This document shows positions 58,490 to 64,000 of a DNA stretch of 64,000 bases, piece by piece. The stretch comes from CAYYIS01 sp964470965 (GTDB lineage: Bacteria; JAAXHH01; JABIQT01), in contig CAYYIS010000023.1 of assembly GCA_964470965.1 (NCBI GenBank), positions 10,095 through 74,094 on the forward strand, read 5' to 3'. The stretch's first letter is position 1. The number at the start of each line of letters is the position of its first letter. Below the pieces are notes generated by a model. The model ran no database searches and had not been told where the DNA came from. It was given only the letters and a program-made list of their open reading frames with translations. Both the position numbers and the translations under genes were made by a program.

Positions 58490-59275
58490 CGGGTGCTGTT
58501 TAGGGCCGGAGGTGCAGGGAGGTTACGTCGCGGAGACTCGCAGCTGCTCAGAATCGCAACTGCGCGAACTTGCGGCGTAGCACGTGCTAGAGTCTGCCCG
58601 CCTCGAGGTAGAGCAGGCCGAGGAGGATCCCGATGGCTCACATCACAAAGAGGCCGAAGGATTCGAGTGTGAGTGGGCGGAGACCATGGGCGTGGATTAT
58701 GCCAGCTGCACAGGGGCGTTGATGTGCGCCTATCTAGCACTCAGTATGGGACCGGGGGATTAAGTCATCATTCCGGGGTTTACGAATATGGCCACGTCAA
58801 CGCCGCCGCTGACTATGGGCGTCAGTCCGGTGATCGGGGATGTGGACCGACGGGTGGCGCTTGGGGAGCATCGGAGACTTGGGTGTGTTCAGTTTAACCA
58901 GTATAAACTCATCACCAGCGGTTCTGGACTACCTGTTTCCCGGTGTCCCTACGGCCCGGTCGTTCAAAGACCGGGTGTTCGGACCCCTGGAACATCTCCC
59001 GCCTGTCGTAGGCGTTCCGTGCGGCATACCAACCGACAGTGAAAAGCGTGTGTACACCGGTTGGGACATCATTCTTGAAAAACGGGGGCTACAGCGCTGA
59101 GACCAATCCGTTCCGGCATCCGGCCAATGCGGATTCGAAGGTGGTGTACAGCCGCCATATGCTGCCCGGGACGCTCGACATCCTGGGGCGCACCGTCAAG
59201 GTGCCTATCAAACCGGACTGGACCAATGAGCAGGCGGATACGCTTGTTTCCGCAATCCGTGCGCCGCTGCGGGAT
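58490..59275 (+). pseudogene. DegT/DnrJ/EryC1-type aminotransferase, decayed
   Basis: Fragments of a PLP-dependent sugar aminotransferase-like gene are spread over three frames. The frame beginning at 58686 reads MGVDYAS.CTGALMCAYLALSMGPGD, then TAA (58761-58763, where Glu is expected), then VIIPGFTNMATSTPPL and VIGDVD. It jumps, apparently with about 100 residues deleted, to FNQYKLITSGSG (near 58900). The next frame gives SEKRVYTGWDIILEKRG. The last gives NPFRHPANAD and SRHMLPGTLDILGRTVKV, the usual C-terminus. With a stop, two frame changes and a deletion, the gene is clearly dead. It runs into the PhyH remnant. Confidence 0.75.
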
Positions 59276-59955
59276 AAGGAGACGTTCGCTGGAACCGCAG
59301 ATCATCTGGAAATTTACAACAAGAACGGTTATGTAATCCTGGAGGATGTCATCCCTCCTGCAATACCGCCGTCGGTTCAAGAAGCATGCGAGGACGTAAT
59401 CGTCAGGACCCTGGACACCGGGCACGCTGAGCGGGAGGACGCTACCGGATTCATGAAACAATATCGCTTTCAGAATCCACATCGCCCCGAACTGGTCGCC
59501 CTCAGCCTTGCTTTCATCGGTGCTGCCGCTTTTTGTTATGCAGGCGGATTAGGACTATCATGGTATCTGAGTCGCGATTCGTATGGCTGGGGAAAAGACT
59601 CGGTAAAGGAACGCTTGGTCTGGGAGCACCTCGTGTGGCCCTGTACGCAGGTGCTCCCAGCATTGCAGGATGACGCTGCTTCTGGATGGTGTCGGGATCA
59701 CTTAACCGTCCCAACACAGTTGAAGAGGAATAGCGTTTTGAGAATGGCGGGACGGGCTGGGAAGAACACTTTTCCTGTGCCATACAGCTGAAGTTCAGGG
59801 CCGGTTCTGCCGCTCCGTTCGATGTGCGCGCCATCCACCGGGGCTTGAAATCTCCGGAACCTACACGACTCCCTGTACCGAAATCCGCGATACCTCGTCG
59901 GATTACCTGCCGACCTGCGGTGCGCAGTGGAAACTACATGTGCCGTGATTGCCGA
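59276..59955 (+). pseudogene. PhyH oxygenase, decayed
   Basis: After the DegT remnant the same frame continues as YNKNGYVILEDVIPP, the typical N-terminal motif of phytanoyl-CoA dioxygenase family proteins, and remains open to about 59791. Past that stop, the segment from about 59792 in another frame reads APFDVRAIHRGLKSPEPTR, resembling the distal-His motif (FDYR.LHRGL.NRS) of the family. The central HxD motif is not found. The gene therefore has at least one frame disruption and lost catalytic parts. It would be the fourth PhyH gene of the window. Confidence 0.6.
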
Positions 59956-60082
59956 AAAGTGATATCAGATTGATTCTGTTACAGACCAGTTGCATCCACC
60001 TGTAACGCATCAACAGCGTTATCCTGTTCGTCTCGGTATACCCGGCGCCGCTGGTGATGCGGCACCCGCTGGGCCGGAAATC

Positions 60083-62407
60083 TTACTCCGCCTGGCCGAA
60101 CGGGATAGATATTCTCAACGTAATATTTCTGCCTGGATCATCGATGAAATATCGGTATCGATTGAGATAATCCCGATATTTTGTGTTCAAAAGATTATGC
60201 ACACCCAGCTGTGTACGAATGGGATTCGTGCCGGCTGAAAAAACCACTGCATAATACAGGTCCACCAGTTGATACCCGCGCGGCGGCTCCACAAAATCAG
60301 CGCCCTGTGGGAAGCGGGTCTGCTTCCGAACGAGGCTGACATCCAGATCTAGGCCGTGATCGGTAATACGTCCTATTTCCGGGAACCGGACCTTGCCGCC
60401 CAGGGTGAACCGGGGCGGTGTGATCAGGAAGACAGGCTCATTCGTATCGAGATTTTGGCCTTGCACGATGGAAGCGGAGCCATGGACGGCAAGGTACTCG
60501 TTTACATCATACTCCAGATGCCCGTCGAATCCTGTAAACCGGGCATCGGCTTGGAGATAACTGAAAACCGGAAAGGCACCGCGGATCGTGAGCGCCAACC
60601 GTTTTTCCGGATACAGGTTGATGAAGTTGTTGAAGAGTGTGTTGTACCCGCTGAATTCCGCGTGTATCCGATCGTTCTGATACAGAAGGGTCAAATCCGT
60701 GTTGATGCTGGTCTCGCTTTTTAGATTCGAATCTCCCTGTTCGATCTGGGCCGCACCGTGATGTACGCCGCTGCTGAACAACTCGTTCACGCTGGGTGGC
60801 CGCCAGGCCTGCCCGACGTTGACGGATATGGAAAATTCGGACGTGGCCTGATAAGTCGCTCCCAGAGCTCCGGACAGGTTGTTATAGGTCTGCACCCCAC
60901 CCGCCACATTGTGCCTCGCATTGGCCCCAATATCCTGCCAGCGGTAATCGTAACGGACGCCCCCTTGGAAGATCCACCGATCCCCCGTCCATTGTTCATA
61001 ACCAAACACACCGGTGGTATACGCCAGAAAATCCGGAATCAGAAATCCGCTGCTGAACCGCGTGTTCTCCTGGCGTTGCAGACTGAAACCCGCCGTTCCG
61101 ATCAGGCGAGCGGTTGATGCGTGTTGAAAAATGATTTCGCCACTCTGGGACAGCAAGCCCAGATCGAAACCGGGTTTGACCGGGTCGTGTGCGTCGAACT
61201 CCTTACGCCGGTTGTACTGTTGAGCATAATTTATTTCCAGCGTACCAGCGCCTGCGAAACGATACCGGGAACGGAGTGAGAAGAGGTCGTGCCGGATGAC
61301 CTGTTTGGGGGAGTTGATGTCGTACGTAAAGCTGCCCACGCTGGTGGGCAGTCCACGTTCGATGGCAGCCAGCAGATTGGTGGTGTTGCCAATGTGTGAG
61401 TCGGCATAGATGCCTAACTCGGTTCCGAAGTGACTGTAGTACGCTTCGATTCCGGCCGTTTCCCGGTTGAGACCCAGGGCGAACGACCAGTTGCGTTCGT
61501 CGAATCCCGTATTTTTGAGAAAATGGGACGGTGTCTTCGCAGCACCCGCACGACGGAAGCTGCCCTGCGCCCGCCAGCCAAGACCGCGTATACGTTTCAT
61601 GCCGCCCTCCAGCATTAGAGAGGAGGCCCCCTGCCGGTTGTTGGAGAATCCGTTGATCGACAGATTGCCGCTGGAGCCAGAATCTCTGCGCAGTTCCAGG
61701 GGAAGAATCCGGATGACCCCGCCAATGGCGCCAGCGCCGTACTGTACGCTCGCCGCACCCTTCAGCACTTCGATACGCGCCGGGGCAAACGGATCGATCT
61801 CAGGTGCATGGTCGCTGCCCCACTGCTGGCCTTCGTGTGCCACATCCGCGTTGAGGATCAGCACCCGCTGACTATGGAGTCCCCGCAACACTGGCTTGGC
61901 GACGGCCGGCCCCGTCGAGAGTGTCGTAACACCGGGCACCGACTCCAGTGTTTCTCCCAGAGTCTGTCCCCGGTTTTCATCCAACTCCTGCGCGCCCAGT
62001 ACCACCACCGACTGGGTGGCTGAGGGTAATTCCTTTTCACCGGCGACCGTCAAGACGTTCGCTTCCAGGGGCTGGACTTCCATACGAATTTCCAGAGATG
62101 CCATGCCGGCGGATACCGTGACCATCCTGATCATCTGCCGGTAGCCGATGAAGGTGAAGCGCACTTCATAGGTCCCATCCGGAAAATTTTCGAACTGAAA
62201 ACCACCATTCTTATTGGTGTGTAGTCCTATATTTCGGGATGGAATCTGTACGTTCACGTTTGGCATGGGCTGCCCTAATTCATCCAGTACCTTGCCGGTC
62301 AGTGTGACGGCCGATGCGGTATCCGGCAGGACAAGGGCTATAGACAAGCATAGGGACAACAGCTTTATGCCGTTAATCATGGCATGTAATTCGGGCATGT
62401 GAATCAT
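60083..62407 (-). CDS. TonB-dependent outer membrane receptor (ZnuD-like)
   Basis: A 774-residue receptor for energy-driven uptake across the outer membrane. After a signal peptide comes a carboxypeptidase-regulatory-like domain (LTGKVLDELGQPMPNVNVQI, about 35-110), then the plug with LRGLHSQRVLILNADVAHEGQQWGSDHAPEIDPF and IEVLKGAASVQYGAGAIGGVIRI. The 22-strand barrel ends in a typical aromatic-poor terminus (ITLRISIPFGQAE). The plug sequence resembles zinc receptors of the ZnuD type. It is the last gene of a group with a lipoprotein and a His/Cys-rich protein, consistent with metal uptake. Direct metal-binding residues are not proven. Confidence 0.9.
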   Translation of the reverse strand: MIHMPELHAMINGIKLLSLCLSIALVLPDTASAVTLTGKVLDELGQPMPNVNVQIPSRNIGLHTNKNGGFQFENFPDGTYEVRFTFIGYRQMIRMVTVSAGMASLEIRMEVQPLEANVLTVAGEKELPSATQSVVVLGAQELDENRGQTLGETLESVPGVTTLSTGPAVAKPVLRGLHSQRVLILNADVAHEGQQWGSDHAPEIDPFAPARIEVLKGAASVQYGAGAIGGVIRILPLELRRDSGSSGNLSINGFSNNRQGASSLMLEGGMKRIRGLGWRAQGSFRRAGAAKTPSHFLKNTGFDERNWSFALGLNRETAGIEAYYSHFGTELGIYADSHIGNTTNLLAAIERGLPTSVGSFTYDINSPKQVIRHDLFSLRSRYRFAGAGTLEINYAQQYNRRKEFDAHDPVKPGFDLGLLSQSGEIIFQHASTARLIGTAGFSLQRQENTRFSSGFLIPDFLAYTTGVFGYEQWTGDRWIFQGGVRYDYRWQDIGANARHNVAGGVQTYNNLSGALGATYQATSEFSISVNVGQAWRPPSVNELFSSGVHHGAAQIEQGDSNLKSETSINTDLTLLYQNDRIHAEFSGYNTLFNNFINLYPEKRLALTIRGAFPVFSYLQADARFTGFDGHLEYDVNEYLAVHGSASIVQGQNLDTNEPVFLITPPRFTLGGKVRFPEIGRITDHGLDLDVSLVRKQTRFPQGADFVEPPRGYQLVDLYYAVVFSAGTNPIRTQLGVHNLLNTKYRDYLNRYRYFIDDPGRNITLRISIPFGQAE

Positions 62408-62480
62408 TGAGACCAGCCTCGGTGATTTTGAGCCAAAAACGGATCTGGATTCATCGTCCGGTCGTTCGCATATATATATT

Positions 62481-63074
62481 CTAAGGCATCACCTTCACCG
62501 GAAACACCACTTCGATGTCTGTTTCATTACTGCGGTTGGTACCATCCTTCGACACATCATCATAATGGTCAAGTGCTACCGTAAATGTGCCTGCTGTTAC
62601 ACCAGCTGTGGCCACAAGCTGGAATGTCACACCCACCTTGTGGTCCGTCCCGGTCTGGTCGGTGACGTAGTCGGACTCGACGTCCGTAAGAATTACGGCA
62701 GCTGAAGAAAAACCACTACCTCCGGTGTACCAGAACATGTGTTCTTCCGCTTCTTCCCTGACCTCAGTGGTGATATCCTCGGCAGGCGTCGCAGCCTCGT
62801 TCAGAATCTGAACCACGCCAGAGTACGTGCTGCCGTTTTTCACCGTGAGGGTGTCAACGGTTCCGTCTGCGCCGCCGGAGCCGTCCAGATCCTGAAACTG
62901 AACCACTATGGCCGTGCTCGCACCCGCTTCCGTCAGTGTGACCTTCAACGTAGTGATCAGCTCCTCTTCTCCAGGTCCGCTGGAACCGGCGGGATTGCCG
63001 TCGCCACAGGAAAATCCGAGAAAGGCAGCCGTGAGGGCGGCTGACATCCATGTTATGGAACGTATCCGATTCAC
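62481..63074 (-). CDS. Small surface or periplasmic lipoprotein next to the TonB receptor
   Basis: A 197-residue lipoprotein with lipobox LGFSC (Cys about residue 23) and a Gly/Ser/Pro-rich linker, then a beta-rich domain with many Asp, Glu and Thr residues. The C-terminal FQLVATAGVTAGTFTVALDHYDD pattern occurs in lipoproteins found beside TonB receptors in other phyla, as I recall. It lies 73 bases before the receptor start on the same strand. It may be a partner that delivers or binds the ligand. No enzyme motif. Confidence 0.72.
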   Translation of the reverse strand: MNRIRSITWMSAALTAAFLGFSCGDGNPAGSSGPGEEELITTLKVTLTEAGASTAIVVQFQDLDGSGGADGTVDTLTVKNGSTYSGVVQILNEAATPAEDITTEVREEAEEHMFWYTGGSGFSSAAVILTDVESDYVTDQTGTDHKVGVTFQLVATAGVTAGTFTVALDHYDDVSKDGTNRSNETDIEVVFPVKVMP

Positions 63075-63319
63075 TACAAACTCCTATTTTTTATCTAACA
63101 TTTGTATGGATTCCGGGATCCACATTCTTTAGGGATTACTGTGCCTGAACAAGTAATGTGTATCGCAACATGATAGGGCTGGTTGGGATGTCATCCACCA
63201 TCAAGCCACATTGCGAGTGGTACATAATTCTGGTATGGGAATCGCAAGTTTTTGATCGGAATGCTGGAACAACGCTACATTTCCGATGACAGAGAGGTGG
63301 GCATACCGATCAGGTCGGA

Positions 63320-63607
63320 TCAACAGGGGGGCGCCCGATTATGGAGGATGGCGTCAGGCGTTAGAGAAAACAGCAAGAAAGGAGAGGAACGTACCTGGTC
63401 GATCAAAACATGTTCTGTGTTGATGACCTTTTGGTTTTTCGCTGGTGAGGCTGTAAAATGCGTTGTATGGCATCCCTGGCAATGCTCTTCATGGCCGGGA
63501 ACCGTCTTGTCAGTATGACAATGCTCTACCACTGCTCCGGCAGCTAGAAGCGTGTACACCAGCACGCTTAAAAAAACAATAGATTTTTTAACAGGATAGT
63601 GGTCCAT
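63320..63607 (-). CDS. Small exported His/Cys-rich protein
   Basis: A 95-residue protein with an N-terminal hydrophobic segment (VKKSIVFLSVLVYTLLAAGAVV). A metal-ligand cluster follows: HCH and CQGCH with additional His residues in GHEEHC and TTHF. This arrangement suggests zinc or copper binding at the periplasmic face. ATG 63607 is chosen because GGAGC lies just upstream; the longer frame from 63667 lacks the site. It is the first gene behind the sigma70 promoter at 63690-63718, in the order His/Cys protein, lipoprotein, TonB receptor. It is a probable sensor, chaperone or buffer for the imported metal. Confidence 0.65.
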   Translation of the reverse strand: MDHYPVKKSIVFLSVLVYTLLAAGAVVEHCHTDKTVPGHEEHCQGCHTTHFTASPAKNQKVINTEHVLIDQVRSSPFLLFSLTPDAILHNRAPPC

Positions 63608-63689
63608 CAGGGCTCCGAAAAAACTTATCGGAATGTATCTGTCGTTGAATTCACAGTGATTGGCCACTTACACACGGAAACAATTATGA

Positions 63690-63718
63690 ATATTAGCGAA
63701 TCTCTTTCACCCTGTCAA
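63690..63718 (-). promoter_or_regulatory. Strong sigma70-type promoter of the metal-receptor group
   Basis: Read on the minus strand: perfect TTGACA (63713-63718), a 17-base spacer, then TAATAT (63690-63695). It lies about 83 bases before the ATG at 63607. No clear Zur or Fur palindrome was seen overlapping it, but the AT-rich -10 region could hide one. Confidence 0.75.
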
Positions 63719-64000
63719 GATGTAAAAACGAGTTGGGGTTTCCTGTGGGGCCAACCGTCACCATGATGTCTGTCCACTATTTCTAAAAACCTCTAGTCCG
63801 GCACTACACTACCAGGCACCTTAAGGACAATTATAGAAAATAAGGCAGTGCCGATATCAAAACTAAATTCTTGGTTCAGAAGACAGGGGGAGGTGCAATG
63901 GCAATCGGTTGATTTTAACAATAAATACGACGTGGAATTGATGCCCGCGTGTCGATTCCACTACCACCATGCCAGAGGGTTCGTATTCGGCGAGACCGCC
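63719..64000. other. Window end, no supported gene
   Basis: About 280 bases upstream of the promoter with no open frame of note on either strand and no recognised structure. A divergent gene may begin just outside the window. Confidence 0.4.

Overview
The window looks like a scaffold from an uncultured Gram-negative bacterium. It has two runs of exactly 100 N, a TonB-dependent receptor, several lipoproteins and many twin-arginine (Tat) signals. The gene mix is phytanoyl-CoA dioxygenase-like (PhyH) oxygenases, a sulfatase, a large DUF6785-like membrane protein, copper amine oxidase, Rieske/amidohydrolase genes and very large secreted NHL beta-propellers. It resembles Latescibacterota or Poribacteria-type marine or sponge-associated genomes, but this placement is inference from gene content only. 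No rRNA, tRNA, CRISPR array, integrase or insertion sequence was recognised.

Layout. 1-9.7 kb: end of an upstream gene, two PhyH oxygenases, a membrane glycosyltransferase broken by the first gap, an SGNH hydrolase, a tandem GNAT acetyltransferase split by an in-frame TAA, a penicillin-acylase-like lipoprotein and a divergent aldo/keto reductase. 10-21.4 kb: phosphonoacetaldehyde hydrolase, a secreted amidohydrolase-like protein, a Tat-exported SelA-like PLP protein, an M16 peptidase pair, a zinc alcohol dehydrogenase pseudogene, a third PhyH enzyme and the DUF6785-like membrane protein. 21.6-29.2 kb: two tandem NHL beta-propeller proteins.

29.4-48 kb: a Tat-signal HD-domain protein, an oxalate catabolism cluster (ADP-forming acyl-CoA synthetase, Nramp-like transporter, oxalyl-CoA decarboxylase, formyl-CoA transferase), a minus-strand group of Tat proteins (PLP enzyme, sulfatase, second HD protein), then a complete Liv-type ABC importer ending in a 10-formyl-tetrahydrofolate hydrolase-like gene. 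48-64 kb: a tandem OsmC-like protein, copper amine oxidase, YkvI-like transporter, an amidohydrolase-Rieske-small protein group, a SulP transporter, a decayed aminotransferase/PhyH region, and a TonB receptor-lipoprotein-His/Cys-rich protein group behind a strong sigma70 promoter.

Most striking observation. Both tandem propeller genes carry an in-frame TGA at the same codon, between the signal peptide region and the first propeller blade. The flanking protein is conserved on both sides. In both genes the TGA is followed, after exactly 17 nt, by the four-base loop of a hairpin whose stem is kept through an A-U to G-U change. Spacing and shape fit a bacterial SECIS element, so these may be an undescribed pair of secreted selenoproteins. 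TGA is an ordinary stop elsewhere in the window, including at the end of the first propeller gene, so genome-wide reassignment is unlikely. The SelA-like PLP protein in the window carries a Tat signal and is not evidence for selenocysteine synthesis. The machinery would have to be found elsewhere in the genome.

A second theme is C1/C2 acid metabolism: oxalate is converted to formyl-CoA next to an ADP-forming acyl-CoA synthetase that could save the thioester energy as ATP, with a formyl-tetrahydrofolate hydrolase-like gene about 9 kb away.
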